Below, piece by piece: positions 1 through 10,728 of a stretch of 64,000 nucleotides of DNA. The stretch spans positions 62,001-126,000 of the forward strand of contig NZ_CAJYES010000134.1 in assembly GCF_913773995.1 (NCBI RefSeq), in the 5' to 3' direction. The notes below the pieces were generated by a model. The model made no database searches, was not told the DNA's origin, and worked only from the letters and a program-made list of their open reading frames with translations. The translations under genes and the position numbers were made by a program. Source of the DNA: an uncultured Pseudacidovorax sp. (GTDB lineage Bacteria > Pseudomonadota > Gammaproteobacteria > Burkholderiales > Burkholderiaceae_C). Numbering within the stretch: the stretch's first letter is position 1; each line of letters opens with the position of its first letter.

Positions 1-785
1 GCATAGGTGTCGAGCTCGTCGAAGTGGTGCAAGCCCGCGAGCGGGAGCCGGCGCGTGGGCAGGCCGGCGGCCTCGCGGGCGGCGGCGTAGTCCAGCGACT
101 GCTGGCGCAGCTCCGGCTGCTCGGCCTCGCCCCAAGCGATGACCATCGGCGGCGAGTTGGCCGGCAGGTGGTGCAGCGGCGAGTGGCGCTGCGCGGTGGC
201 CACGTCCATACCCAACTTGTCGTTCAGCCGGCCCAGGCGGATCGGCTCCAGCTCGTACAGCCCGCTGATCGCCAGGCTGCCGATCACGCCCGCCTCGTTC
301 TGCAGGCAGGCCGTCAGGTGGCCGCCTGCCGACCAGCCCGACAGCACGATCGGCCGGCCAGTCTCGCGGCGCAGGAAGGCCAGCGCCTGCCGGCAATCGC
401 CCACGATGCGGTCCATGCCGGCCTCCGGCCCCAGCGTGTAGCCCACGGCCGCAAAGCCCAGGCTGTGCGCCAGCGGACCTTCGGCGAGGAAGGAGAACTG
501 CTCCCGCCCGCGCATCTGCCAGTAGCCGCCGTGCAAAAAGACCACCAGCGGAGAGGCATCGGCCGGACCGAACAGGTCGATGCGGCAGCGCGGCGGCTCG
601 GCATAGGGAACGTCCAGCCGCGTGTCGGGCCGCGCGCGCCAGGGCGCGCTGCGCTCGGGCCAGCGGCCGGTGATGGCCTTGAAGTCCGCTACGACGGCCG
701 AGCTGTCGTAGGCGGCGTCGAGGGTGGGGCGGTCCATGCCGCGCCAGAGCGCCGGGCCGGAAGGGGCCGAAGCCGTCGTATTCAT
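1..785 (-). CDS. alpha/beta hydrolase, arylformamidase/esterase-like (3' end outside window)
   Basis: The reading frame starts at ATG 785 and is still open at the window edge, giving about 261 residues. It shows an oxyanion-hole motif HGGYWQ, a nucleophile elbow GWSAGG and, near the window edge, LHHF, which supplies the expected catalytic histidine. HGGYW plus GxSxG is typical of the kynurenine formamidase/carboxylesterase branch of the alpha/beta hydrolases. No signal peptide is visible, so it is probably cytoplasmic. It diverges from the MFS gene with 69 bases between the starts and has no clear ribosome site. The substrate is unknown. No tryptophan-degradation neighbours are present, so a kynB assignment would be premature. 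Confidence 0.8.
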   Translation of the reverse strand, partial: MNTTASAPSGPALWRGMDRPTLDAAYDSSAVVADFKAITGRWPERSAPWRARPDTRLDVPYAEPPRCRIDLFGPADASPLVVFLHGGYWQMRGREQFSFLAEGPLAHSLGFAAVGYTLGPEAGMDRIVGDCRQALAFLRRETGRPIVLSGWSAGGHLTACLQNEAGVIGSLAISGLYELEPIRLGRLNDKLGMDVATAQRHSPLHHLPANSPPMVIAWGEAEQPELRQQSLDYAAAREAAGLPTRRLPLAGLHHFDELDTY

Positions 786-854
786 GGGAGCACGCGGTGG
801 TGAACGAAGCGCGCGAGCTTACGGCCAAGCCTGCTGCTTCACAATCGAGCGGGC

Positions 855-2492
855 ATGCCACCCATCGACCCCGAAGAGACAAGCCCCGCCCCGCCACCCC
901 GCCGCGCGCCGCGCTTCGCGGCCCTGGAGCCGTTGCGGCTGCCGGTCTTCCGGTTGCTGTGGGGCACCTGGTTCATCGCCAACACCTGCATGTGGATGAA
1001 CGACGTGGCGGCCGCCTGGCTGATGACCACGCTCACCACCTCGCCCATGTGGGTGGCGCTGGTGCAGACGGCCTCGACACTGCCCGTCTTCCTGCTTGGG
1101 CTGCCCAGCGGGGCGCTGGCCGACATCCTGGACCGTCGCCGCTGGCTGGTGGCCACGCAGTTCTGGCTGGCGGGCTCGGCCACCGTGCTGTGCGTGGCCA
1201 TCGGGCTGGACAGGATGAACGCGCCGCTGCTGCTGGCGCTGACCTTCGCTAACGGCATCGGCCTGGCGCTGCGCTGGCCGGTGTTCTCGGCCATCGTGCC
1301 CGAGCTGGTCACGCGGCCGCTGCTGCCGGCGGCCATGGGGCTCAACGGCATCGCGATGAATGCCTCGCGCATCGTCGGGCCGCTGGTGGCGGGCGTGCTG
1401 ATCGCCAGCGCGGGCAGCGTGTGGGTCTTCGTGCTCAATGCGGTGCTGAGCATTGCCTCGGGCTTCGTGATCCTGCGCTGGCGGCGCGAGCACAAGGTCG
1501 ACCCGCTGGGCCGTGAACGGCTGGTGAGCGCCATGCGCGTGGGCGTGCAGTTCGTGCGGCAGTCGCAGCGCATGCGCGCCGTGCTGTCGCGGGTGGCCGT
1601 CTCCTTCTTTCATTCCAGCGCGGTGCTGGCGTTGCTGCCGCTGCTGGCGCGCGGCTTCCACGAGGGGCCGAAGGGCGGCGCCGGCACCTTCACGCTGCTG
1701 CTCGCCTCGATGGGCGCGGGCTCGATCATCGCGGTGCTGCTGCTGCCGCGGCTGCGGGAGATGTTCGACCGCGACCACCGCGTGCTCTATGGCTCGATGC
1801 TGCTGTCGACGGGCACGGCCGTGCTGGCGCTGTCGCCCGCGCTCTGGCTGGCCGCCTTCGCCGTGTTCTTCTGTGGTGCGGCCTGGATCACGGTGGCCAA
1901 CTCGCTGTCGGTGTCGGCCCAGCTGGCGCTGCCCGATTGGGTGCGAGCGCGCGGCATGTCCACCTACCAGATGGCCATCATGGGGGCTGGCGCGCTGGGT
2001 GCGGCCGTGTGGGGCCAGATCGCGGAACTGAGCACGCTGCGCGCCAGCCTGCTGGTGGCCGCCGTGACGGGCACGCTGGTGATGCTGGCCGTGTTGCGCT
2101 GGGTACCCGACGGCCCGGGCGAGGACGACATGAGCCCCGCCGGCACCGACTGGGCCTTCAACCCGCCGCCCGCCAGTGCGGGCGAGGACGGCCGAGTGGT
2201 CATCACGGTCGAATACCTGATCGACCCGGCCCGCGCCGCCGCCTTCCACGCCGTGATGCAGGAGACACGCCGTGCCCGCCTCAGTCAGGGCGCCATCGCG
2301 TGGGAGCTGCTGCACGATCTTTCCGCGCCCGAGCGCTATGTGGAGCAGGTGGTGGACGAGTCGTGGACGGAGCACCTCCGCCGCTTCCACCGCGCCACCG
2401 CGGCCGACCTGGCGCTGCGCGAGCGCCGGCTGGCCTTCCACCGGGGCGAGACGATGCCCGTGGTCGACCGTTACATCGTGCAGCGGGGTTGA
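855..2492 (+). CDS. MFS transporter (EntS/MFS_3 type) with fused C-terminal monooxygenase-like domain
   Basis: This 545-residue inner-membrane protein begins with a major facilitator domain (about residues 15-415, roughly 12 hydrophobic segments) of the EntS-like MFS_3 type, a group linked to export of siderophores and other small molecules. The remaining ~110 residues are soluble and begin with VVITVEYLIDPARAAAF. They resemble a ferredoxin-like antibiotic-biosynthesis-monooxygenase (ABM) fold, an extension known in this MFS branch. The start ATG 855 gives the expected cytoplasmic N-terminus, although no strong Shine-Dalgarno is seen. It is divergent from the hydrolase and convergent with the RidA gene. 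Substrate unknown. Confidence 0.85.
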   Translation: MPPIDPEETSPAPPPRRAPRFAALEPLRLPVFRLLWGTWFIANTCMWMNDVAAAWLMTTLTTSPMWVALVQTASTLPVFLLGLPSGALADILDRRRWLVATQFWLAGSATVLCVAIGLDRMNAPLLLALTFANGIGLALRWPVFSAIVPELVTRPLLPAAMGLNGIAMNASRIVGPLVAGVLIASAGSVWVFVLNAVLSIASGFVILRWRREHKVDPLGRERLVSAMRVGVQFVRQSQRMRAVLSRVAVSFFHSSAVLALLPLLARGFHEGPKGGAGTFTLLLASMGAGSIIAVLLLPRLREMFDRDHRVLYGSMLLSTGTAVLALSPALWLAAFAVFFCGAAWITVANSLSVSAQLALPDWVRARGMSTYQMAIMGAGALGAAVWGQIAELSTLRASLLVAAVTGTLVMLAVLRWVPDGPGEDDMSPAGTDWAFNPPPASAGEDGRVVITVEYLIDPARAAAFHAVMQETRRARLSQGAIAWELLHDLSAPERYVEQVVDESWTEHLRRFHRATAADLALRERRLAFHRGETMPVVDRYIVQRG

Positions 2493-2501
2493 CGCGGCGC
2501 C

Positions 2502-2960
2502 TCAGCCGCGCGGCAGGTACATCGTCGCCTCGACCTCGATCAGCACCTCGTCGCCGGGCAGGAAGCGGTTGACCTCGACCACGGTGGAGACCGGCGGCTC
2601 GCCCGGATAGAACAGCCCGCGCACTCGGTTGAACAAGGCGTAGTCGGGCAGGCGGCGGAAGTACTGCACCAGCTTGACCACGTCTTCCATGGTGCCGCCA
2701 TGCTCGGCCGCCAGATCGCGGATGCGGGCCAGCACGAACCAGCTCTGCGCAACGACGGGCGCCTCGAACACGTCCACCGACATCTGGCCGGTGGCATAGC
2801 CCAGGCCGCGCAGCTCGGCCTGGGCGGCCTCGGGCAGGTCCTCGTAGCGCGAGACCGCGCGGCGCGTGGCCGGATCGACCGCGACCACGCCGCTCATGAA
2901 GACGAAATCGCCGACTCGGCGGGCGGCGGCATAACGGGCCATGGGGGTGCCCATGCTCAT
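2502..2960 (-). CDS. RidA/YjgF-YER057c-UK114 family protein
   Basis: The 152-residue protein contains the RidA core: DFVFMSGVVAVDP near the N-terminus, a central helix region, and a C-terminal stretch with VEVNRFLPGDEVLIEVEAT. RidA proteins hydrolyse reactive enamine/imine intermediates released by PLP enzymes, but many paralogues have other roles. Upstream in-frame codons exist as far as 3197. ATG 2960 was chosen because AAAGGAG lies 8 bases before it and the family homology begins there. The usual active-site arginine context of archetypal RidA is not obvious, so it may belong to a divergent subfamily. It stands alone between a repeat-bearing gap and the convergent MFS gene. Confidence 0.85.
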   Translation of the reverse strand: MSMGTPMARYAAARRVGDFVFMSGVVAVDPATRRAVSRYEDLPEAAQAELRGLGYATGQMSVDVFEAPVVAQSWFVLARIRDLAAEHGGTMEDVVKLVQYFRRLPDYALFNRVRGLFYPGEPPVSTVVEVNRFLPGDEVLIEVEATMYLPRG

Positions 2961-3069
2961 GGAAAGACTCCTTTGCGACGGCAGGCTGCGTCGGACAGCG
3001 GGCCATTGTGGCCAAGCCGCCGCGACGCACGCACGGGCCGTGCCGGGGAGTCCGGAAACATGCCATTCC

Positions 3070-3108
3070 GTTGAGCACAGCCCGTTCGGGCTGAGCCTGT
3101 CGAAGCCA
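3070..3108. repeat. REP-like intergenic element
   Basis: The element holds AGCCCGTTCGGGCT (3079-3092), a perfect hairpin, followed by GAGCCTGTCGAAG. This resembles the 'CTTCGACAGGCTCAG' type of short dispersed repeat frequent in Burkholderiales genomes. A related core, TGAGCTTGTCGAAGG, recurs at about 3871-3886. It lies in the 263-base gap between the RidA gene and the next leftward gene, where nothing else was recognised. Confidence 0.6.
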
Positions 3109-3223
3109 GGGCACTGTGGGTCAAGGCCTTTGATCAGCGCAGGGCGAACGGGTCGATCGCCTGCGTTGGGGTGATCCTTGGCCGCGGCGGTTCTCATTGG
3201 CCGCGACCTGGCTCAGCGCCCCG

Positions 3224-3730
3224 TCAGCGGCTGCTGGCCACGCCCGTGCCGCCGCTCCAGTCGAACACCGCATGGGCGGTGGTGTAGCGGCCCACCTCGA
3301 TCTCGCGCGAGACGGTCTGGCCCTCGCGCGTGGCCGTCACCTGGTAGCGCCCAGGGTCCAGCCGCGCCACCATGTACGGACCGCCGGCGGTCACGTCGTT
3401 GAGCACCACGGCGCCGCTGCCCGCGTCGCGCACCGTCACCTTGACGGGCGTGCCGGTGGGCAAGGGTCCCTGGCCCTTGGCGTCGAACTCGAAGCTGGCG
3501 GGCCAGCGCGGTTCCACGACCTTCATCAGCTTCGCCTCGTCGGGCGTGGTGCCACCGCTCATGTATTCGATGCCGGCCTTCGTCATCTCGATGGGCGGGT
3601 TGTAAGTGGTCGAGGCATGGGCCGCCCCGGCGACCACGGCCAGCAGGCTGGCGGCCATGAGGTTGCCCACGGCGACCATCGGGTTGGAGATGGGGCGGGC
3701 GAGAGAGCGGTCGAGTGTGCGGGTATTCAT
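3224..3730 (-). CDS. secreted carboxypeptidase-regulatory-like domain protein, copy 1
   Basis: The 168-residue protein has a hydrophobic segment at about residues 20-39 ending AGAAHAST, which looks like a signal peptide with a long n-region. The mature part contains IEYMSGGTTPDEAKLM, then RWPASFEFDAKG and a beta-sandwich segment with VTVRDAGSGAVVLNDVTAGGPYMVARLDPGRYQVTA, the pattern of carboxypeptidase-regulatory-like folds. It is clearly paralogous to the gene at 3955-4431: shared are the SGG...DEA motif, RWPASFEF, a TGATVL/SGAVVL motif and a GPYM/GPFM-APGRY/APGVY block. No catalytic motif was found. It is probably a periplasmic or exported protein of unknown role. Confidence 0.75.
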   Translation of the reverse strand: MNTRTLDRSLARPISNPMVAVGNLMAASLLAVVAGAAHASTTYNPPIEMTKAGIEYMSGGTTPDEAKLMKVVEPRWPASFEFDAKGQGPLPTGTPVKVTVRDAGSGAVVLNDVTAGGPYMVARLDPGRYQVTATREGQTVSREIEVGRYTTAHAVFDWSGGTGVASSR

Positions 3731-3809
3731 GATGGACGGAGGTGTGACAGGTTTGTTTTCTCGAAAGGACCGCCGCGCGGTGGCGACGGGTGCGGCAGAC
3801 CGCGTGTTT

Positions 3810-3945
3810 GATCAGGAGGCCGCGGAGCAGGCCACGCCAGCAACATCCGCGGAACCGGCTTTGGCCCTCCTGAGCTTGTCGAAGGGCCGGGCCGCAGGAT
3901 GTGCCCCCTACAGGGGGGAGGCGGAGCGCGAAGCGCGCAGCCTGG
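3810..3945. repeat. dispersed intergenic repeat, copy 1, with nested REP-like insert
   Basis: This copy shares GGCCGCGGAGCAGGCCA, CCGCGGAACCGGCTTTG, CCGGGCCGC and CCCCCT..AGGGGGGAGGCGG with the element at about 50630-50750. Between CCGGCTTTG and CCGGGCC it carries about 22 extra bases (around 3863-3885, containing TCCTGAGCTTGTCGAAGG) that the other copies lack. This suggests a short REP-like unit inserted into the larger repeat. It fills most of the 224-base gap between the two paralogous secreted-protein genes. Confidence 0.7.
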
Positions 3946-3954
3946 GGGTCTTGC

Positions 3955-4431
3955 TCAACCAGCCATGTCCGTGCCGGCCGGCCACATGAAGACGGCATGC
4001 GCCGGGCCCCTGGCGCCGACGTCGATCTGCCGCTGCAGCGCCTTGCCGTCCAGCGAGGCCGTCACGCGGTAGACGCCGGGGGCCAGCTTGGCGGCCATGA
4101 AGGGGCCGTCCGCCCTCACGTTGTGCAGCACCGTGGCGCCGGTGCGGGCGTCCTGCACCGTCACATGCACGTTGGCCGCGAAGTCGGCCTTGGCGCCATC
4201 CTTGACGGCGAACTCGAAGCTCGCGGGCCAGCGGGTCGCCGCCTGCTGCATGGCATGGGCCTCGTCGCTGCCCACGCCGCCGCTGATGTATTCGACGCCC
4301 GTCGGCGCGGTGCGCACGGGGGGCAGGGTGTCGGCGTGCGCCACGCCCATGAGCGCGCCCATGCCGAGCAGCAGTGCAACGGCAAGGGGGCGGGCCGTAC
4401 GGCGAGCGATGGAGGAGGTGAGGGTGGTCAT
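3955..4431 (-). CDS. secreted carboxypeptidase-regulatory-like domain protein, copy 2
   Basis: This 158-residue paralogue of the gene at 3224-3730 has a signal peptide (hydrophobic PLAVALLLGMGALMGVAHA, cleavage after AHA). The mature domain contains VEYISGGVGSDEAHAM, RWPASFEFAV, VTVQDARTGATVLHNV and KLAPGVYRVTASLDGK. An upstream in-frame ATG at 4602 would add 57 residues. ATG 4431 is preferred because the signal peptide then sits at the N-terminus and AAGGA precedes it by about 7 bases. It follows gyrB, with a terminator between, so it probably has its own promoter in 4432-4585. Function unknown. Confidence 0.77.
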   Translation of the reverse strand: MTTLTSSIARRTARPLAVALLLGMGALMGVAHADTLPPVRTAPTGVEYISGGVGSDEAHAMQQAATRWPASFEFAVKDGAKADFAANVHVTVQDARTGATVLHNVRADGPFMAAKLAPGVYRVTASLDGKALQRQIDVGARGPAHAVFMWPAGTDMAG

Positions 4432-4585
4432 GGCAATGTCCTTCCTTGGCTTTCCGTCCGCTGGATTCGCATCCCCCGGCAGCGGAGCGGACGCCGTGGC
4501 GGCCGGGGCTTGGGAAGGACTTTGTGCCTGGAGGCTTAGGGGATGCTTAAGGTGCAGCTTCGGTGCATGGCCACGGTCGGGCCCA

Positions 4586-4610
4586 AAGAAAAAGCCCGGC
4601 ATGCCGGGCT
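4586..4610 (-). terminator. rho-independent terminator after gyrB
   Basis: On the minus strand the stem AGCCCGGC/GCCGGGCT (4610-4593) with a 2-base gap is followed by a T-rich run (TTTTTC). It lies 39 bases after the gyrB stop and separates gyrB from the leftward secreted-protein genes. Confidence 0.85.
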
Positions 4611-4648
4611 CGTTCGATTTTTGGGGCGCCGACGCTCAGCGCAAAAAC

Positions 4649-7309
<2,661 letters not shown>

Positions 7310-7315
7310 CTAGAA

Positions 7316-7387
7316 CCCCCGCTCGGCGGGGGCAGGGGGTGCGCCACAGATCGCGAAGCGAATCCGAGGAGCGCACGGCGCTCCTCA
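7316..7387 (-). other. two strong hairpins between dnaN and gyrB
   Basis: GAGGAGCGC-ACG-GCGCTCCTC (7366-7386) is a perfect 9-bp stem that overlaps the dnaN stop codon. CCCCCGC-TCG-GCGGGGG (7316-7332) is a perfect 7-bp stem about 45 bases before the gyrB start. Neither is followed by a T-run on the minus strand, so they look like attenuating, processing or mRNA-end-stabilising structures rather than full terminators. Confidence 0.55.
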
Positions 7388-8506
7388 GATTCGCATCGGC
7401 ATGACCACGTACTTGAAGTTCGCGTCCTCGGGAATGGTCAGCAGCGCCGAGCTGTTGCCGTCCTGCAGGTCGACGCGCACCATGTCCTGACCCATGTTGG
7501 CCAGCGCATCGATCAGGTAGGTGACGTTGAAGCCGATCTCGATGCTGTCGCCGCCGTAGTCGATGTCCAGTTCGTCCACCGCCTCTTCCTGCTCGGCATT
7601 GTTGGACGCGATGCGCAGCAGGCCCGGCTCGATGTTCAGCCGCACGCCCTTGAACTTGTCGCTGGTCAGGATGGCGGTGCGCTGCAGGCTGGCCAGCAGC
7701 GGCGCGCGGCCCAGCGTCACGCTGTTCTTGTGGTTCTTGGGGATCACGCGGTTGTAGTCGGGAAACTTGCCCTCGACCAGCTTGGTGACGAACTCCATCG
7801 TGCCGAAGTTGAACTTGGCCTGGTTGTTGGCGAACTGCAGCTCGATCATGGGCGGCGTGTCGCCGCCATCGGCGTCGGACAGCAGGCGCTGCAGCTCCAG
7901 CACGGTCTTGCGCGGAAGGATCACCTCCTGGCGCGGCACCTCGACGTCCAGCGTGGCGCTGGAGAACGCCAGGCGGTGGCCGTCGGTGGCCACCAGCGAC
8001 AGCTGCTTGCCTTCGGCCACGAACAGGATGCCGTTGAGGTAGTAGCGGATGTCGTGCACCGCCATCGCGAAGGACACCTGCGACAGCAGTGCCTTCAGGG
8101 TGCGCTGCGGCACGCTGAAGGCCGGGCCGAAGCTGGCCGATTCCTGCACCAGCGGAAAGTCCTCGGCGGGCAACGTCTGCAGCGTGAAGCGGCTCTTGCC
8201 GCCCTTGAGCACCAGCTTGTTCTGGCTCGATTCCAGGCTCACCGTCTGGTCGGCCGGCATGGTGCGCAGGATGTCGATCAGCTTGCGCGCGCCCACGGTG
8301 GTGGTGAAGGCGCCGTCGTCGCCGCCGAGCTCGGCGGTGGTGCGGATCTGGATTTCCAGGTCGCTGGTGGTCAGCTGCAGCTGGCCGCCGGCCTTGCGGA
8401 TCAGCACGTTGGCCAGGATCGGCAGCGTGTGGCGACGCTCGACGATGCCTGCCACCGACTGCAGGGCTGCCAGAACCTGGTCTTGGGGTGCCTTCAGAAC
8501 AATCAT
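7385..8506 (-). CDS. dnaN: DNA polymerase III beta sliding clamp
   Basis: The beta clamp dimer encircles DNA and gives DNA polymerase III its processivity. The 373-residue protein has the normal clamp length and three repeated clamp folds. Recognisable segments are RRHTLPILANVL, ATDGHRLAFS and the C-terminal VVMPMRI, which forms part of the peptide-binding pocket. It begins at ATG 8506, 88 bases after dnaA, and is very likely co-transcribed with it. Two hairpins lie between it and gyrB. Confidence 0.98.
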   Translation of the reverse strand: MIVLKAPQDQVLAALQSVAGIVERRHTLPILANVLIRKAGGQLQLTTSDLEIQIRTTAELGGDDGAFTTTVGARKLIDILRTMPADQTVSLESSQNKLVLKGGKSRFTLQTLPAEDFPLVQESASFGPAFSVPQRTLKALLSQVSFAMAVHDIRYYLNGILFVAEGKQLSLVATDGHRLAFSSATLDVEVPRQEVILPRKTVLELQRLLSDADGGDTPPMIELQFANNQAKFNFGTMEFVTKLVEGKFPDYNRVIPKNHKNSVTLGRAPLLASLQRTAILTSDKFKGVRLNIEPGLLRIASNNAEQEEAVDELDIDYGGDSIEIGFNVTYLIDALANMGQDMVRVDLQDGNSSALLTIPEDANFKYVVMPMRI

Positions 8507-8594
8507 GTACGTCCTCTACTCTTCGTCCTCGATCTTCCCGGGCGCGGGCCCGGATGCCGGCGCATTGTCTGCGCCCCTTCTTGGGTGGGGATGC

Positions 8595-10016
8595 TCATCC
8601 CTTGAGCGTCTGCTCCAGCACGTGCAACTGCTGGTTCAGCTCGGCGAGCTGCTGGCGTTCGCCGGAAATCTTGCGCACGGCGTGCAGCACGGTGGTGTGG
8701 TCACGGCCACCAAAAAGCTCGCCGATCTCGGGCAGGCTCTTCTGGGTCAATTCCTTGGCCAGGTACATCGCGATCTGGCGCGGCCGCGCGATGCTGGCCG
8801 GGCGCTTCTTGCTGTACATGTCGGCGACCTTGATCTTGTAGTAGTCGGCGACGGTCTTCTGGATGTTCTCCACGCTGATCTGCCGGTTCTGGATCGACAG
8901 CAGGTCGCGCAGCGCCTCGCGCGCAAGCTGGATGGAGATCTCCTTCTGGTTGAAGCGCGAGTAGGCCAGGATCTTGCGCAGCGCGCCTTCGAGCTCGCGC
9001 ACGTTGGAGCGCACGTTCTTGGCGACGAAGAAGGCCACCTCTTCGGGCATCTCGGCGCTCTCGGCCGCGGCCTTGTTGATCAGGATGGCCACGCGCATCT
9101 CGAGCTCCGGCGGCTCGATGGCGACCGTGAGGCCCGAATCGAAGCGCGACACCAGGCGCTCGTGGATGTCGGTCAGGCCCTTCGGATAGGTGTCGCTCGT
9201 CATCACGATGTGCGACTTCTTTGCCAGCAGGGCCTCGAAGGCGTTGAAGAACTCCTCCTGCGTGCGGTCCTTGTTGGCGAAGAACTGCACGTCGTCGATC
9301 AGCAGCAGGTCGAGCGAGTGGTAGCGCTCCTTGAACTCGTCGAAGGTCTTGCGCTGGTAGGCCTTGACCACGTCCGACACGAACTGTTCGGCGTGGATGT
9401 AGAGGATCTTGGCGTCGGCCTTGTCGGTGAGCAGCTTGTTGCCCACGGCGTGCATCAGGTGGGTCTTGCCCAGGCCGACGCCGCCATAGATGAACAGCGG
9501 GTTGTACAGGTGGCCGGGCGTGCCCGCCACGTGCATCGCCGCCGCGCGCGCCATGCGGTTGGCCGAGCCTTCGACCAGGCTGTCGAAGGTGAGCTGCGGA
9601 TTCAGGCGATTCTTGAAGGCGCCGGCCGGCTCGTCGGGGGCGGCGCCGCCCATGCCGGACATGCCCATCGGGCCGTCGCCGGGGCGAAGCGGCTCGGCCT
9701 CGGAGATGGAAGAGGGAACGGCCTGCACCGTCACCGGCTGGCGCACCGGCACCTCGCGTGGCGCGAGGGCAAGTTCGACGGCCACGGGCTGACCGGACAG
9801 CCGCTCGGCCATGTCGGCGATGCGGGCGGCGTACTGGGCGCGGATCCAGTCCAGCTTGAAGCGGTTGGCGACGAAAATCGTCATCCGCGTCAGATCGTCC
9901 GCCACCTGCGCGGTCAGCGGCTTGATCCAGGTGTTGAATTGCTGCTCGGACAGCTCTTGGGCGAGCTGGTCGACACAGGCCTGCCAGAGGCTGGCGCCGA
10001 CCCCTTCACTCGACAT
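8595..10016 (-). CDS. dnaA: chromosomal replication initiator protein DnaA
   Basis: DnaA binds 9-mer boxes at oriC and melts the origin. The 473-residue protein shows domain I at the N-terminus ([20 protein letters not shown]), a variable linker, then the AAA+ domain with Walker [17 protein letters not shown] and Walker [11 protein letters not shown]. The C-terminal DNA-binding domain carries [18 protein letters not shown] 10016 is the natural start. Its upstream region contains two DnaA boxes, suggesting autoregulation. It is the first gene of the dnaA-dnaN-gyrB cluster. Confidence 0.98.
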   Translation of the reverse strand: MSSEGVGASLWQACVDQLAQELSEQQFNTWIKPLTAQVADDLTRMTIFVANRFKLDWIRAQYAARIADMAERLSGQPVAVELALAPREVPVRQPVTVQAVPSSISEAEPLRPGDGPMGMSGMGGAAPDEPAGAFKNRLNPQLTFDSLVEGSANRMARAAAMHVAGTPGHLYNPLFIYGGVGLGKTHLMHAVGNKLLTDKADAKILYIHAEQFVSDVVKAYQRKTFDEFKERYHSLDLLLIDDVQFFANKDRTQEEFFNAFEALLAKKSHIVMTSDTYPKGLTDIHERLVSRFDSGLTVAIEPPELEMRVAILINKAAAESAEMPEEVAFFVAKNVRSNVRELEGALRKILAYSRFNQKEISIQLAREALRDLLSIQNRQISVENIQKTVADYYKIKVADMYSKKRPASIARPRQIAMYLAKELTQKSLPEIGELFGGRDHTTVLHAVRKISGERQQLAELNQQLHVLEQTLKG

Positions 10017-10069
10017 GGCGGCTGCGCTGACCGGAGGGCCGCTGAAGGTTCATCGGCGCGTCTGTCTGT

Positions 10070-10078
10070 TGTGGATAG
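10070..10078 (-). promoter_or_regulatory. DnaA box upstream of dnaA
   Basis: TGTGGATAG on the plus strand is CTATCCACA on the minus strand, one base from the consensus TTATCCACA. It lies 54 bases upstream of the dnaA start. Confidence 0.65.
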
Positions 10079-10119
10079 TTGGGAACGGAAGGCACGCGCG
10101 ATTCTAACTTGTCAAAAAC

Positions 10120-10128
10120 TTATCCACA
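10120..10128 (+). promoter_or_regulatory. consensus DnaA box
   Basis: TTATCCACA is a perfect DnaA 9-mer. A -10-like TAGAAT for dnaA on the minus strand (plus-strand 10101-10106) lies just beside it, so DnaA bound here would cover the -35 region of that promoter. Confidence 0.8.
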
Positions 10129-10171
10129 CCCCTTGACGGGGACGGGCATTGCTGGCTGGCGAGCGTGCACA

Positions 10172-10200
10172 TTGCTGTGCGTGCGGATGTCTGCGATAAT
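10172..10200 (+). promoter_or_regulatory. sigma-70 promoter for rpmH-rnpA-yidD-yidC
   Basis: TTGCTG (10172-10177) and GATAAT (10195-10200) are separated by 17 bases, a good -35/-10 pair. They lie about 180 bases before the rpmH start and would produce a long leader. Confidence 0.65.
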
Positions 10201-10378
10201 TTCGGGTTCCCTTTTGCACCGGGCGGCCTCTGCGCGCGTGGTGCGGGGGCAGCCGGGGCCCGGCCGCGGACCTGATCGCAGCAAATTCGAAGGCGCGTGC
10301 CTTCGCGCTGCAATCCAGGGTCCGACTCCACATCACCAGACGGGCCTGTCGATCAGCACTCTTGCAGGAACCCTCGTC

Positions 10379-10513
10379 ATGAAACGCACCTATCAACCGT
10401 CCAAGATCCGCCGCGCCCGTACCCACGGCTTCCTGGTCCGCATGAAGACCCGTGGCGGCCGCGCCGTCATCAACGCCCGCCGCGCCAAGGGCCGCAAGCG
10501 CCTGGCCGTCTGA
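10379..10513 (+). CDS. rpmH: 50S ribosomal protein L34
   Basis: The 44-residue basic protein [18 protein letters not shown]... matches bacterial L34 over its full length and ends KGRKRLAV. The start ATG 10379 has GCAGGAA about 8 bases upstream. A longer frame from 10079 exists but would add 100 unconserved residues across the origin region and is rejected. It heads the rpmH-rnpA-yidD-yidC cluster. Confidence 0.98.
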   Translation: MKRTYQPSKIRRARTHGFLVRMKTRGGRAVINARRAKGRKRLAV

Positions 10514-10728
10514 TCGGTGGCGTGGTGGGCAGGCCCGCCTCTGGCGATGCCGCGGATTCCGCCGGCACGGGCCGGGGTGGGTTTTGGCCGACTGGCGCTG
10601 CGGGTCTTTGCCGCCGCCGAAGGCTGTTGCCAACTGCTTGTCCACAGCGCGTGAGCGTCGTTCCTCGCGCTTCGGGGTTATCCCCTACCGAGCCCTCGCC
10701 GGCTGCGCATGCGCACGTGCCGGCCGCG

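Larger units (their letters stand above)
10017..10378. other. putative replication origin (oriC) in the dnaA-rpmH gap
   Basis: This 362-base gap separates leftward dnaA from rightward rpmH. It contains one consensus DnaA box, TTATCCACA (10120-10128, plus strand), and a near-consensus inverted box, TGTGGATAG (10070-10078). The most AT-rich stretch (about 10101-10123) lies between and against them. The location matches chromosomal origins of many proteobacteria. Only two good boxes were seen here, with weaker candidates further right (TTGTCCACA 10638-10646, TTATCCCCT 10678-10686), so the origin may extend past rpmH. Strand-skew analysis would settle it. Confidence 0.65.

Noticed and set aside
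10079-10513. 144-residue rpmH product
   Set aside because: The 100 upstream residues cross the origin and promoter and do not resemble L34, whose standard length is 44.
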